From: Pseudomonas alkylphenolica
Lineage (GTDB): Bacteria > Pseudomonadota > Gammaproteobacteria > Pseudomonadales > Pseudomonadaceae
Direction: 5' to 3'
DNA length: 64,000 nucleotides
Assembly: GCF_016009175.1 (NCBI RefSeq)
Contig: NZ_JADUCM010000002.1
Location: 248,001-312,000, forward strand
Within the stretch, counting starts at the first letter, position 1. Each line of letters starts with the position of its first letter. The notes beneath the pieces are model-generated. The model was not told where the DNA came from. It did not search any database and worked only from the letters and a program-made list of their open reading frames with translations. Shown piece by piece: positions 8,930 to 18,284 of this stretch. The translations under genes were made by a program, and so were the position numbers.

Positions 8930-9820
8930 TCAGCGTAGTGCGTAGTCCAGCACAATGCTGATGAAAATCAGCAGCCCCGCCCAATGGTTGTGCAAAAAGG
9001 CTTTGAAGCACGACTCGCGGTCCAGCTTGCGGGTCGTCCAGAACTCCCAGACAAAGCACAGCAATGCCGCCACCAGCCCCAGGTGGAACCAGCCGCCCAG
9101 CCCGAAACGGTTACCGGCCATCAACAGGCAACCCAGCGACAGCACCTGCAAGGTCAGGATGATGACCCGGTCGGCTTCGCCGAACAGAATGGCAGTGGAC
9201 TTGACCCCGATCTTCAGGTCATCGTCGCGGTCGACCATGGCGTAGTAGGTGTCGTAGCCCACCGTCCACAACAGGTTGGCGATGTACAGCAGCCAGGCAA
9301 TCGCCGGCAACTCGCCAGTGGCGGCGGTGAAGGCCATGGGAATGCCCCAGGAATACGCCGCGCCCAGCACTACCTGCGGATAGTAGGTGTAGCGCTTCAT
9401 GAAGGGGTAGCAAGCCGCCAGGGCTACGGCACCGAATGACAGCCATACCGTCTGCGCGTTGGTGCACAGCACCAGCAGAAAGCTCATGCCCACCAGCATG
9501 GCAAACAGCACCAGCGCCTCACGGGCATTGATCCGGCCAGCGGCCAGGGGGCGGTCGGCGGTGCGTTTGACGTGGCCGTCGACCTTGCGATCGGCGAAGT
9601 CGTTGATGGCACATCCGGCCGCGCGCATCAGCACCACGCCGAGGGTGAAGATCAACACATTGGCCAGGGTTGGCGTGCCTTTGGCTGCGATCCACACCGC
9701 CGACAGGGTGGGCCACAGCAGCAGGTAGATGCCGATGGGGCGGTCCATGCGGCTTAGCTGAATGAAGTCCCAGGCCCGTGGGTGCAGGCGATTGAGCGAC
9801 TTGAGCAGCTGCAGGTACAT
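8930..9820 (-). CDS. ubiA: 4-hydroxybenzoate octaprenyltransferase UbiA
   Basis: Inner-membrane prenyltransferase that attaches the polyprenyl tail to 4-hydroxybenzoate in ubiquinone synthesis. The 296-residue protein has about eight membrane helices. It carries the two Asp-rich motifs of the family: near residues 70-80 ([20 protein letters not shown]) and near 190-200 ([13 protein letters not shown], with [10 protein letters not shown] after it). Start chosen at ATG 9820, which gives the usual length; its ATG overlaps the ubiC stop codon (TGATG), showing translational coupling. Confidence 0.97.
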   Translation of the reverse strand: MYLQLLKSLNRLHPRAWDFIQLSRMDRPIGIYLLLWPTLSAVWIAAKGTPTLANVLIFTLGVVLMRAAGCAINDFADRKVDGHVKRTADRPLAAGRINAREALVLFAMLVGMSFLLVLCTNAQTVWLSFGAVALAACYPFMKRYTYYPQVVLGAAYSWGIPMAFTAATGELPAIAWLLYIANLLWTVGYDTYYAMVDRDDDLKIGVKSTAILFGEADRVIILTLQVLSLGCLLMAGNRFGLGGWFHLGLVAALLCFVWEFWTTRKLDRESCFKAFLHNHWAGLLIFISIVLDYALR

Positions 9821-10383
9821 CAGCGGATCTCCCCGGGAATCTCGGCGACTTGCCACAGTGATGGCAGGAAAACTTCGGCAACCAATATGCTCAATGCACC
9901 ACGGTCAAAGCGCGAGCGGCGGCCCCAAAGCGCATCGCTGGCATTCAGGGTAGGCAACCAGGCCTGCGGATAATGGCAGACTTCGATCGCCCGGCGGGTA
10001 AAGGCCTGGTCGCAAAACAACAGTTCGCCCAGGGAGCGGCTGCCCAGTGCTTCCATGTCCAGCCCGCCGCTTTCCAGGGCACTTCGCGCAGCAACGCTGC
10101 GGGCGAACACCCAGGGTTGGCCGTGACCACGCAAATACACCTCGCGTACCCAGCCTTCGCTGCCTGCGGGCAGGTCCAGGGCCTGGCATTCGTCGTCACG
10201 CAACGGCTGCCAGCCTTCGCAAAGGGGTGTTACAGAAAAATGATCGGCGGATAATCGAGTCAGGCGACGGGTAAGCGAACCTTCATCGAACAACCAGTCA
10301 AGGAGGGCCGGTGCGGTGCTGTCTGCTACCTGTGTGTGCTGCAACCATTCTGCAGCAGGCGCTTGCGATGTTTCGTACGGCAC
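9820..10383 (-). CDS. ubiC: Chorismate lyase UbiC
   Basis: Cytosolic enzyme that cleaves chorismate to 4-hydroxybenzoate plus pyruvate, the first committed step of ubiquinone synthesis. The 187-residue protein shows the family core: [20 protein letters not shown] (substrate-site Arg) and [15 protein letters not shown] near residue 125, where Gly and Glu are active-site neighbours. It is immediately upstream of ubiA with a one-base overlap, the classic ubiCA pair. The N-terminal 15 residues are poorly conserved in the family. Confidence 0.95.
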   Translation of the reverse strand: MPYETSQAPAAEWLQHTQVADSTAPALLDWLFDEGSLTRRLTRLSADHFSVTPLCEGWQPLRDDECQALDLPAGSEGWVREVYLRGHGQPWVFARSVAARSALESGGLDMEALGSRSLGELLFCDQAFTRRAIEVCHYPQAWLPTLNASDALWGRRSRFDRGALSILVAEVFLPSLWQVAEIPGEIR

Positions 10384-10550
10384 GATGGTATGGATTAACA
10401 GGCCAAAGAGACCGCGAGCTTAGCATGATTGCCCAATCCGGCTTGCATGCTGGCACCTGGCTCCAGTACAAAGCCCCTCCCTGATGGCCGCCACTGTAAC
10501 GATTCTGAGAGCGGCCACTCCAAAGCCTGTGTGAGTTGAGGACACGTGTA

Positions 10551-10718
10551 ATGAAAAAGTGGCAGTGCATTGTTTGCGGCCTGATCTACGACGAAGCCGA
10601 AGGCTGGCCGGATGACGGCATCGCCCCAGGCACCCGTTGGGAAGATGTGCCGGAAGACTGGCTGTGCCCCGACTGTGGCGTGGGCAAGATCGATTTCGAA
10701 ATGATCGCCATCGGCTGA
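10551..10718 (+). CDS. rubA: Rubredoxin
   Basis: Small iron electron carrier of 55 residues. Two CxxC knuckles, CIVCG (6-10) and CPDCG (39-43), bind the single Fe. The conserved aromatic core is visible (W4, Y13, W37) as is the [17 protein letters not shown] loop. Start chosen at ATG 10551 (MKKWQC); an upstream in-frame ATG at 10536 would add MRTRV. It precedes a rubredoxin reductase by 33 bases, forming an electron-transfer pair that in other pseudomonads supports alkane hydroxylases; no such hydroxylase is in the window. Confidence 0.95.
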   Translation: MKKWQCIVCGLIYDEAEGWPDDGIAPGTRWEDVPEDWLCPDCGVGKIDFEMIAIG

Positions 10719-10751
10719 TCAATTTTTAACCTGATGGAAGGAAGGCGCGGC

Positions 10752-11900
10752 ATGACGGCACCCGTAGTAATTGTCGGTACAGGATTGGCGGGCTACAACC
10801 TGGCCCGTGAATTTCGCAAACTGGACGGCGATACGCCGCTGTTGCTGATCACTGCCGACGATGGCCGCTCGTATTCCAAGCCGATGCTTTCCACAGGTTT
10901 TGCCAAGAACAAGGATGCCGATGGCCTGAGCATGGCCGAGCCTGGCGCCATGGCCGAGCAGCTGAAGGCCGAAGTGCGCACGCACACCCGTATCAGTGGC
11001 ATCGACCCAGGCCACAAGCGCCTGTGGATTGGCGAGGAGCAGGTGGCTTACCGCGACCTGATCCTGGCCTGGGGTGCGCAAACGGTGCAGGTGCCGGTGG
11101 AAGGGGATGCCGAGGCGTCCATCTTCCCGATCAACGATCTGGAAGATTACGCCCGGTTTCGCGCGGCCGCGGTCGGCAAACAGCGGGTGCTGATCCTGGG
11201 GGCCGGGCTGATTGGCTGCGAGTTCGCCAACGACATGAGCCTGGGCGGTTACCAGGTCGACATGGTGGCGCCTTGTGAGCAGGTCATGCCGACCTTGCTG
11301 CACCCCGCCGCGGCGGGCGCCGTGCAGGCCGGCCTGGAAGGGCTCGGGGTGCGTTTTCATCTGGGGCCGGTGCTGACACGTCTGCAACGGGTTACCGAGG
11401 GCCTGGAGGCGCATCTGTCTGACGGCACGCTGATTCAATGCGACCTGGTAGTGTCAGCGGTGGGGTTGCGTCCGCGTACCGACCTGGCGGCCGCCGCCGG
11501 TTTGCAGACCAATCGCGGCGTTGTGGTCGACCGGCAGCTGCGCACCTCCCACGCCAACATCTACGCACTGGGCGATTGCGCCGAGGTCGATGGGCTCAAC
11601 CTGCTCTACGTCATGCCGCTGATGAGCTGCGCGCGCGCATTGGCGCAAACCCTGGCGGGCACGCCGACGGCTGTCGCCTATGGGCCGATGCCGGTAACCG
11701 TCAAAACGCCGGCTTGTCCGCTGGTGGTTTCACCGCCGCCCCATGGCTGCGAAGGCAAATGGCAGGTCGAAGGCCAGGGCAGTGACCTCAAAGTGCTGTG
11801 CCATGATGCCGATGGCAACCTGCTGGGCTACGCCCTGACGGGCACCGCCGTCATGGAGAAGCTGGCTCTAAATCGGCAACTTCCGGCCCTCATGGCGTAA
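10752..11900 (+). CDS. Rubredoxin-NAD(+) reductase
   Basis: FAD-dependent NADH:rubredoxin reductase of 382 residues (PA5349-like, commonly called rubB or alkT-type). An N-terminal FAD Rossmann motif ([11 protein letters not shown], about 7-17) and a central NAD motif ([12 protein letters not shown], about 146-157) are both clear. The second FAD contact is [10 protein letters not shown] near residue 274. Start ATG 10752 follows GGAAGG. It lies just downstream of rubredoxin and the two should be cotranscribed. C-terminal 60 residues match the rubredoxin-binding domain of this family. Confidence 0.92.
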   Translation: MTAPVVIVGTGLAGYNLAREFRKLDGDTPLLLITADDGRSYSKPMLSTGFAKNKDADGLSMAEPGAMAEQLKAEVRTHTRISGIDPGHKRLWIGEEQVAYRDLILAWGAQTVQVPVEGDAEASIFPINDLEDYARFRAAAVGKQRVLILGAGLIGCEFANDMSLGGYQVDMVAPCEQVMPTLLHPAAAGAVQAGLEGLGVRFHLGPVLTRLQRVTEGLEAHLSDGTLIQCDLVVSAVGLRPRTDLAAAAGLQTNRGVVVDRQLRTSHANIYALGDCAEVDGLNLLYVMPLMSCARALAQTLAGTPTAVAYGPMPVTVKTPACPLVVSPPPHGCEGKWQVEGQGSDLKVLCHDADGNLLGYALTGTAVMEKLALNRQLPALMA

Positions 11901-12056
11901 ATAACCGGCGTTCTGTCCGATCTGCCATGTGATTGCCCCAACAATGGCCGCCCATAGACTGGCGCGGCCCCTGACGGCATGCCATCCTCACTCCCGTCTG
12001 CCGCAGTTTAGAGCCTGCGGTGCCTTGGGCGCTGTTCTCGAAGAGCAGCACGGCAT

Positions 12057-12064
12057 AACAACAA
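12057..12064 (+). promoter_or_regulatory. CA-rich (AAYAAYAA) motif in the HU leader
   Basis: AACAACAA, a perfect match to the Hfq/Crc recognition pattern, lies 25 bases before the HU start codon. Whether it sits in the transcript and is used is not known. Confidence 0.3.
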
Positions 12065-12088
12065 AAATCCCGTCAAAGAGGCTTCACT

Positions 12089-12361
12089 ATGCGCAAACCA
12101 GAACTCGCCGCAGCCATCGCTGAAAAAACCGACCTCACCAAAGAGCAAGCCAACCGCGTACTCAATGCCGTGCTCGAGTCGATCACCTCGGCGCTGCACA
12201 AAAAAGACAGCGTGACCCTGGTCGGTTTCGGTACCTTCGAACAACGTCACCGTGGCGCACGCACTGGCAAGAACCCGCAGACCGGTGAGCCAGTAAAAAT
12301 CAAGGCGAGCAATACCGTTGCGTTCAAACCGGGCAAGGCCCTGAAGGAAAGCGTCAACTGA
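12089..12361 (+). CDS. hupA: DNA-binding protein HU
   Basis: Nucleoid protein of 90 residues that bends DNA as a homo- or heterodimer. The HU signature GFGTFEQRHRGARTGKNPQT (47-66) with the DNA-inserting arm is intact, including the conserved Pro in KNPQTGE. The N-terminal helices (MRKPELAAAIAEKTDLTKEQ) are typical. Monocistronic, with a strong terminator after it. P. putida has three HU genes; the name hupA is assigned from position next to the rubredoxin genes and recG and is less certain than the family. Confidence 0.93.
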   Translation: MRKPELAAAIAEKTDLTKEQANRVLNAVLESITSALHKKDSVTLVGFGTFEQRHRGARTGKNPQTGEPVKIKASNTVAFKPGKALKESVN

Positions 12362-12390
12362 GTGATGCCGCGCCGCGATCAAACGCATTG

Positions 12391-12427
12391 AAAAAAACGG
12401 GCACCTGATACGGTGCCCGTTTTTTTT
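12391..12427 (+). terminator. Rho-independent terminator after HU
   Basis: ACGGGCACC-TGATA-CGGTGCCCGT with A-run before and TTTTTTTT after it, about 30 bases beyond the stop. Confidence 0.95.
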
Positions 12428-12571
12428 GCGCCTCTCGCTGCGATTGGGCACCGAATAACCTGGTAACAGAGCAAACGGTACTGATCTTCGCGAAAAGAGC
12501 GGTTAAGTATGGTGTTTTTGTAGCGAGACTATAAACTGCTCCGCCAGTCACTTTTTAGCCGAGGCGTGCAC

Positions 12572-12946
12572 ATGAAGTTTCGCTTTCTCCTTTGGGCCAT
12601 GGGGTTGTTGATGGCCAAAGCCAGCCGCAACAACCCGGCGTTCCAGCAGCAACTGACCGACAAGGACCTGGTGTTTCAGTTGCAAACCCTGGATGGCAAG
12701 GTGGCGCGCCACTTCGTGGTCAAGGACCTGCGCATCAGCAGCCACTCAGGCACTCATGCGCAACCGGCGTTTGCCATCGCGTTCAAGGATGCAGCCTTCG
12801 GCTTTGCCACCCTGCAAGCAAAGAACAAGCAGTTGGCATTCATGCAGGGGATTCAGGACAAAAGCATCCAGATCAAGGGCAACCCGGCGCTGGTGATCTG
12901 GTTCCAGGGCTTGATGAAGTACCTCAAGCCCAAGAAAAAGGCCTGA
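12572..12946 (+). CDS. Small SCP2-like (sterol carrier) protein, function unknown
   Basis: Conserved 124-residue protein (PA5347 position). It starts with a hydrophobic stretch (FRFLLWAMGLLMAKA) that could be a membrane anchor. The rest resembles an SCP2 lipid-binding fold: DLRISSHSGTHAQPAFAIAF, then KNKQLAFMQGIQDKSIQIKG and NPALVIWFQGL; this assignment is by eye and moderate. ATG 12572 is chosen over GTG 12566. It ends in a Lys-rich tail (KPKKKA). Its stop codon lies inside a hairpin shared with the convergent HDOD gene. Confidence 0.65.
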   Translation: MKFRFLLWAMGLLMAKASRNNPAFQQQLTDKDLVFQLQTLDGKVARHFVVKDLRISSHSGTHAQPAFAIAFKDAAFGFATLQAKNKQLAFMQGIQDKSIQIKGNPALVIWFQGLMKYLKPKKKA

Positions 12947-12962
12947 CCCGACGGGGCAGGCC
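12936..12962 (-). terminator. Terminator for the HDOD gene
   Basis: On the minus strand GGCCTG-CCCCGTCGGGT-CAGGCC is followed by TTTTTC. The T-run is supplied by the Lys codons at the end of the SCP2-like gene, so the terminator is embedded in the convergent coding end. Confidence 0.65.
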
Positions 12963-12968
12963 GCTTGC

Positions 12969-14369
12969 TCAATGCTGGCCGAACTGAGAGGCCAGCTCGC
13001 GCAGCAGCGCTTCTGCCTCCAGCACTTTGCTCACGACATCTTCTGCTTTTTCGCGGGAGATGCTCAGGCGGTCCAGCAGCTCATCGGGAATCGGCTCGTC
13101 AGGCCCGGAGCCGATACCGCGGGCGCGCAGCAGGCGTACCGCCAGGCAGGCCAGGTTCGGGAAGGGAGCATGGTCGCCGTCGTAGTAAGGATCGTGCTGA
13201 AAGCGCAGTGCGGTCGCCAGCTCATCCGGCATGTCCCAGAAACGCATCAACCAGGCGCCGATCTGCTCGCGGCTGATACCCAGCAGGTGCTGCTCGACGT
13301 AACTGTGGCACAGGTGCGGGTTGACCTCCAGATGGCGGCAGATCAGCGAGAAGTGTGGCGGGAAGACATGCGCCAGCAGCAGGTAGCCAAAGTTGTGCAG
13401 CAGCCCGGCCAGGTAGGTCAGGCCTGCTTCAGGGCGCTCTGCACGCGGCATGGCACGGGTCAGGCCTTCGATCACGGCGGCGGTGTAGATCGACTGCTGC
13501 CAGTAGGGTGTGGCTTGCTGCGGGTGGTCCTTGGGCAGGCTCAGGGTCTTGCCCAACGCCAGGCCCAGGGCCAGATTGATCACCAGGTCGAAGCCCAGCA
13601 CGCGCACGATGGCATCTTCCACCGAGCGGATTTTGCCCGGTGAGGCGTAGTAGGGCGAGGCCGCCCCGCGGACAACCGGGGCGGCCAGGGCCGGATCGGT
13701 TTCGACGACGCCGGTGATGTCATCGATGGTTGCGTTGGGATCGACGCGCAGCTTGATGATTTTTTGCGCGGTCTCGGCCAGCGGCGGGATCTCGATGGTG
13801 TTTTCCAGGCGCTGCTGGATACGCCGCGCCGTGAAAGCCTGGACGGCCTGGGAGATCTCTTCGCGGTCGTCGGTTGGCCGGTCGAGGTTCGGGCGAATGC
13901 GGCTCAACGGCTCGCCAAAGTTGCCAGCGCTGGCCTTGTTCAGCATTTTCTTGAAATCGTCGCGTTCTATTTCCAGCAGCAAGCCCGCCTCGCCGGAGTG
14001 AATCAACAGCTTTTCAGGCTTGAGCAGGCTCTCTTCATACAGGCAGGGCGAACTGGTCAGCGCCGGGATGCCTGGCAGCTGCTTGAGGCCATGCTTGTCG
14101 AGCATCTGCTTGAGACGCTCCAGTGGTACGGCGGCAAGCTTGCGCCCGGTCAGTTCGGTCAGGCGGTTAAGGTCGAGCAGTTGATTCTGCGGGAACAGCA
14201 CCAACAGTGCGCCGACTTCATCATCGAGCAGCACCACCTGGGCTTTGCGTTCGGGCAACAGGTGGGGGTGGTCCAGCACTTCGCGATATGCGATGCCAAG
14301 CTTTTCCAGCAGCAGCCGGATTACAGACGGAGCGTGGGGGGTTGCGGTGTCCAGAGCAACTTCAGTCAT
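12969..14369 (-). CDS. YbaK/aaRS-editing-like domain fused to HDOD domain
   Basis: Signalling-type protein of 466 residues (PA5346-like). The first 150 residues resemble the YbaK/ProRS-editing fold (SVIRLLLEKLGIAYREVLDH, then LLDDEVGALLVLFPQNQLLD). A helical linker follows. The HDOD domain (about 205-400) has the phrases EIPPLAETAQKIIKLRVDP, DITGVVETDPALAAPVVRGA and AGLLHNFGYLLLAHVFP. HDOD proteins lack the HD metal pair and act as scaffolds in regulation; here the position usually HD reads HN. No partner is adjacent. It lies downstream of recG on the same strand after a 78-base gap. Confidence 0.82.
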   Translation of the reverse strand: MTEVALDTATPHAPSVIRLLLEKLGIAYREVLDHPHLLPERKAQVVLLDDEVGALLVLFPQNQLLDLNRLTELTGRKLAAVPLERLKQMLDKHGLKQLPGIPALTSSPCLYEESLLKPEKLLIHSGEAGLLLEIERDDFKKMLNKASAGNFGEPLSRIRPNLDRPTDDREEISQAVQAFTARRIQQRLENTIEIPPLAETAQKIIKLRVDPNATIDDITGVVETDPALAAPVVRGAASPYYASPGKIRSVEDAIVRVLGFDLVINLALGLALGKTLSLPKDHPQQATPYWQQSIYTAAVIEGLTRAMPRAERPEAGLTYLAGLLHNFGYLLLAHVFPPHFSLICRHLEVNPHLCHSYVEQHLLGISREQIGAWLMRFWDMPDELATALRFQHDPYYDGDHAPFPNLACLAVRLLRARGIGSGPDEPIPDELLDRLSISREKAEDVVSKVLEAEALLRELASQFGQH

Positions 14370-14447
14370 GGTCTGTATCCAGAAATTTTATAATCGCAAG
14401 AGTATAACCAGCTTCAGCGACAAGCTGGATCCATTCTGGGACGGGCG

Positions 14448-16523
14448 TCACACCTGTCCATATTGCTGACCATGGCGCAGCCACCGGTCGAGCAACGGGC
14501 TGACATGATCCGGCCAGCGTGCCAGCAGGGCCTGGGCGGCATCGCGCACTGCTGGCAGCAGGTCGGCGTCGCGCATCAGGTCGGCAACCTTGAACTGCAA
14601 CAGGCCGGTCTGGCGGGTGCCGAGCATTTCGCCGGGGCCTCGAAGTTCCAGGTCTTTTTCGGCGATGATGAAACCATCGTTGGTTTCGCGCATGATCCCC
14701 AGGCGTTCACGGCCGATCTGTGACAGCGGCGGGTGGTACAGCAGCACACAGTGGCTCGCTGCGCTGCCGCGACCGACCCGGCCGCGCAACTGGTGCAGCT
14801 GGGCCAGGCCCAGGCGTTCGGGGTTCTCGATGATCATCAGGCTGGCGTTGGGCACATCGACGCCAACCTCGATCACCGTGGTGGCCACCAGCAGTTGCAG
14901 CTCGCCTTGCTTGAACTGCGCCATGACGGCGGCCTTTTCAGCGGGCTTCATGCGCCCGTGGATCAGGCCGACACGCAGCTCGCCCAAGGCGCTGCCCAGT
15001 TCTTCGAAGGTGGTTTCTGCCGCTTGGCAGGTCAGCTCTTCGGACTCTTCGATCAGGGTGCACACCCAATAGGCCTGGCGGCCTTCGGCGCACGCGGCGC
15101 GAACCCGCTCGACCACTTCAAAGCGTCGGCTGTCAGCCACCAGCACAGTATTGACCGGCGTCCGTCCGGGCGGCAGTTCATCGAGGATCGAAGTGTCCAG
15201 GTCGGCGTAGGCGCTCATCGCCAGCGTGCGAGGAATGGGGGTCGCGGTCATGATCAGCTGGTGCGGGCAGAGTTGCCCGCCGACACCTTTCTGGCGCAGC
15301 GCCAGGCGCTGCTGCACACCGAAGCGGTGTTGCTCGTCGATGATCGCCAGGGCCAGGTTCTTGAACTTCACCTCGTCCTGGAACAACGCATGGGTACCCA
15401 CCACCATTGGCGCACCCTGGGCGATTTGCTCCAGGGCGCTGGCCCGGGCCTTGCCTTTGAGCTTGCCGGCCAGCCACGCGACTTCGATACCCAGCGGCTC
15501 CAGCCAGCGCTTGAAGGTCGCAAAGTGCTGTTCGGCAAGAATCTCGGTAGGCGCCATCAGCGCGACCTGATAACCGGCCTCCAGTGCCTGCAGCGCGGCC
15601 AGTGCGGCGACCACTGTCTTGCCGGCGCCGACATCCCCCTGCACCAGGCGCAGCATCGGCTCCGACTGGCTGAGGTCATAGGCAATTTCGTTGCCTACCC
15701 GCTGCTGTGCGCCCGTCGGGGCAAAGCCCAGGTTGGCCAGGTACTGTTGCGGCAGGCGGTTCGCCTTGGGCAATGCTGGCGCCCGTTGTGCTCGCAGGCT
15801 TTCACGCAGGCGTTGCTGCGACAGCTGATGCGTCAGCAACTCTTCGAACGCCAGGCGGTGCTGGGCCCAATGCTGGCCTTCGGCAAGCTCGTCGACGTCG
15901 GCATCGGCGGGCGGGTGATGCAGGTAGCGGATGGCATCATCCAGCGGCGCCAGCTGGTAATCCCGGGCCAGCTCCAGCGGCAGCCAGTCGGGCAGGCTGC
16001 GTGGGCCAAGCATCGCCAGGCTCTGCTGGCTCAGCTGGCGCAGGCGCTGCTGGGTCAGGCCCTCGGTGGTCGGGTAGATCGGCGTCAGGGTCTGCTCCAC
16101 CGGCGCAGGTTCATCGCCGGTGAGGGCGCGGTATTCCGGGTGGTAGATTTCCAGGCCCGAGGCACCGGGGCGAGCTTCGCCATAGCAGCGCAGGTGGGTG
16201 CCGCGCTTGAGGCCGTCCTTTTGCGCATTGCTGAAGTGGTAAAAACGCAGGCTCAACACACCGGTGCCGTCACCCAGGCGCACCAGCAGGCTGCGGCGCT
16301 TGCCCATGACCACGTCGGTACCGCTGACGACGCCCTCGATCACTGCATCCTGCCCGGGGCGCAGGGCCCCGATCGGGACCACACGGGTGCGGTCCTGGTA
16401 ACGCAGGGGCAGGTGGAAGAGCACGTCCTGAAGGTTTTCCAGGCCGACCTTGGCGAGCTTCTCGGCCATGGCCTCGCCCACGCCCTTCAATGCAGTCACC
16501 GATACCTGGGACAACTCCGGCAT
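14448..16523 (-). CDS. recG: ATP-dependent DNA helicase RecG
   Basis: Superfamily 2 helicase that remodels stalled forks and Holliday junctions. The 691-residue length is normal. The N-terminal wedge/OB domain (about 55-150) includes YQDRTRVVPIG. Helicase motifs: I GDVGAGKTVVA, II IIDEQHRFGV, III MTATPIPRTLAMS, V VGVDVPNASLMII and VI QLRGRVGRG. It starts 9 bases after the oxyR stop, so oxyR-recG form one transcription unit, as in other pseudomonads. Confidence 0.97.
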   Translation of the reverse strand: MPELSQVSVTALKGVGEAMAEKLAKVGLENLQDVLFHLPLRYQDRTRVVPIGALRPGQDAVIEGVVSGTDVVMGKRRSLLVRLGDGTGVLSLRFYHFSNAQKDGLKRGTHLRCYGEARPGASGLEIYHPEYRALTGDEPAPVEQTLTPIYPTTEGLTQQRLRQLSQQSLAMLGPRSLPDWLPLELARDYQLAPLDDAIRYLHHPPADADVDELAEGQHWAQHRLAFEELLTHQLSQQRLRESLRAQRAPALPKANRLPQQYLANLGFAPTGAQQRVGNEIAYDLSQSEPMLRLVQGDVGAGKTVVAALAALQALEAGYQVALMAPTEILAEQHFATFKRWLEPLGIEVAWLAGKLKGKARASALEQIAQGAPMVVGTHALFQDEVKFKNLALAIIDEQHRFGVQQRLALRQKGVGGQLCPHQLIMTATPIPRTLAMSAYADLDTSILDELPPGRTPVNTVLVADSRRFEVVERVRAACAEGRQAYWVCTLIEESEELTCQAAETTFEELGSALGELRVGLIHGRMKPAEKAAVMAQFKQGELQLLVATTVIEVGVDVPNASLMIIENPERLGLAQLHQLRGRVGRGSAASHCVLLYHPPLSQIGRERLGIMRETNDGFIIAEKDLELRGPGEMLGTRQTGLLQFKVADLMRDADLLPAVRDAAQALLARWPDHVSPLLDRWLRHGQQYGQV

Positions 16524-16532
16524 GACAGTTCC

Positions 16533-17453
16533 TTACGCGCTCGCCGGTGGCTTGGCCACCGAGCACAGCCGGATGGAATCGGCGAGGATCTCGATTGCCT
16601 TGGGCCGCGGGAAGCTGGCGCGCCAGGCGATGGCCACGGTACGGAACGGCGCCGGTGGGCTCAACGGGCGAACTTCGATGACGCCGGGCGCATAGTGGTG
16701 GCTATGCACAGCGGACAGCGGCAGGATCGAAACGCCAAGGCCGGAGGCGACCATGTGGCGGATGGTTTCCAGCGAGCTGGACTCGACCGTGGTGTGCTTG
16801 GCGCCGTCGCTGCCCTTGGTCAGGGTCGGGCACGCTTCCAGCACCTGGTCACGGAAGCAGTGGCCCTCACCGAGCAGCAGCAGGCTCTTGTCGTTGAGCA
16901 GGCTGGCGTCGATGGTTTCCTTCTTGGTCCAGGGATGTTCGCTGGGCATCAATACATAGAAGGGCTCATCGTACAGCGGCAGGGTCAGGACATCGGCTTC
17001 ATTGAACGGCAGGGCAATGATCACTGCGTCCAGTTCACCATTGCGCAGCTTGTCGCGCAGGATGTGTGTGAAGTTTTCTTCGATGTACAACGGCATCTGC
17101 GGTGCGACCCGGTGCAGTTGCGGAATCAGGTGCGGGAACAGGTAGGGGCCGACCGTGTAGATCGCACCGACTTTCAGCGGTGCAGTCAGCTGGTTTTTAC
17201 CGGCCTGGGCCAGTTCGCGAATGCCTTGGGCCTGCTCAAGTACCTTCTGGGCCTGAGCGACAATGCCTTCACCCACCGGGGTCAGGCGTACGGCGCTTTT
17301 GCTGCGCTCGAAGATCAGTACACCCAGCTCGTCCTCAAGCTTTTTCACGCCCACCGACAGGGTCGGCTGGCTGACATGGCAGCGCTCGGCGGCATGGCCG
17401 AAGTGTTGCTCTTGGGCGAGGGTGACGATGTAGCGCAATTCTGTGAGTGTCAT
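16533..17453 (-). CDS. oxyR: Hydrogen peroxide-sensing regulator OxyR
   Basis: LysR-type activator of peroxide defence. The 306-residue protein has an N-terminal winged helix (MTLTELRYIVTLAQEQHFGH, with CHVSQPTLSVGVKKLE as recognition region). Both redox cysteines are present: Cys in GEGHCFRDQ and Cys in LEACPTL, nine residues apart as C199/C208 of OxyR. This identifies it as OxyR and not a generic LysR protein. It is upstream of and probably cotranscribed with recG. Confidence 0.97.
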   Translation of the reverse strand: MTLTELRYIVTLAQEQHFGHAAERCHVSQPTLSVGVKKLEDELGVLIFERSKSAVRLTPVGEGIVAQAQKVLEQAQGIRELAQAGKNQLTAPLKVGAIYTVGPYLFPHLIPQLHRVAPQMPLYIEENFTHILRDKLRNGELDAVIIALPFNEADVLTLPLYDEPFYVLMPSEHPWTKKETIDASLLNDKSLLLLGEGHCFRDQVLEACPTLTKGSDGAKHTTVESSSLETIRHMVASGLGVSILPLSAVHSHHYAPGVIEVRPLSPPAPFRTVAIAWRASFPRPKAIEILADSIRLCSVAKPPASA

Positions 17454-17546
17454 AACGTGCGTCCATGAAGTTGCGGCCCCAGCATAGCGGCTGCAATCGA
17501 TAGACGCACGTTATCAGAGTTGCTTGTTTGTGACAGAAACAAAGCG

Positions 17547-18284
17547 TCAGCGCTTGTCCAGCGAGTAGACGAATGGTGCGATCACTTCGATGCTGCCGTT
17601 GTTAAGCAATTCCTTGGGCGGTGGTGGTACCGGCTGGGCACGACGGATCATCTCCAGGGTCGCCCGATCCAGTGCTGCACTGCCCGAACCGCCGGCCAGT
17701 GCGTACGAGAGAATCTTGCCTTCGCCATCCACCACGAAACGCAGCCGGTTGATGCCTTCCATGCGCATGCGCCGGGCGTTTTCCGGGTAGCGCTTGTACT
17801 TGGCCAGGTGGCGCAGCAGGTCGCTCTGCCAGGTCGGCAGGGCGTTGCTGTTGCTGGCAATGCTCGGTGCCGGTGCCGCGGACTTCTGCGCAGGCGCATT
17901 GCTCGGCGGTGTATCGACCACGTCTTCGTCAGCAGGCTTTTCCTGCGGCGGCTCAGGCTTTTTCTCTGGCTTGGGCGGCTGCGGTTTGGCTTTTGGCTTT
18001 ACCGGTTTGGCAATGGCGATTTTCGGCTTCGGCGCCTCGACCAGTTTCGGCAGCGGCGGTTCTTCGACCGGTGCTGGCGGCTGTGGCGGGGTCACTACCT
18101 TGGGCGGTGGTGGAGGTGCCGGTTCCGGTATCGGCGCCATCTGGATCATCATCGCCGCGGGCGGCAACTCGATCGCCTGGGGCACCGACCAATTGAGCGT
18201 CAACAGGACGGCGATGGCATGGATACCCAGCACAATCGCCAGACTACCGCTGTAACGCGCCAGCTTATGCCGCGTCTTGATCAT
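17547..18284 (-). CDS. tonB: Energy transducer TonB
   Basis: Transmits the proton motive force from ExbBD to outer-membrane receptors. The 245-residue protein has a cytoplasmic start, one signal-anchor helix (SGSLAIVLGIHAIAVLLTL), a long Pro/Lys/Glu-rich periplasmic linker (about 55-135; EPAPPPPPKVVTPPQPP, KPKPKAKPQPPKPEKK-like), and a C-terminal TonB domain (about 155-245) with the YPENARRMRMEG motif. The N-terminal helix keeps the Ser and His important in TonB (S..H pattern). Its ATG overlaps the exbD stop (ATGA). Confidence 0.94.
   Translation of the reverse strand: MIKTRHKLARYSGSLAIVLGIHAIAVLLTLNWSVPQAIELPPAAMMIQMAPIPEPAPPPPPKVVTPPQPPAPVEEPPLPKLVEAPKPKIAIAKPVKPKAKPQPPKPEKKPEPPQEKPADEDVVDTPPSNAPAQKSAAPAPSIASNSNALPTWQSDLLRHLAKYKRYPENARRMRMEGINRLRFVVDGEGKILSYALAGGSGSAALDRATLEMIRRAQPVPPPPKELLNNGSIEVIAPFVYSLDKR

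Noticed and set aside
14733..17468. Very long open frame (over 900 codons) antisense to recG and oxyR
   Set aside because: It mirrors the two genes in a GC-rich genome, is Gln/Arg/His-rich without family features, and recG/oxyR show full motif sets.
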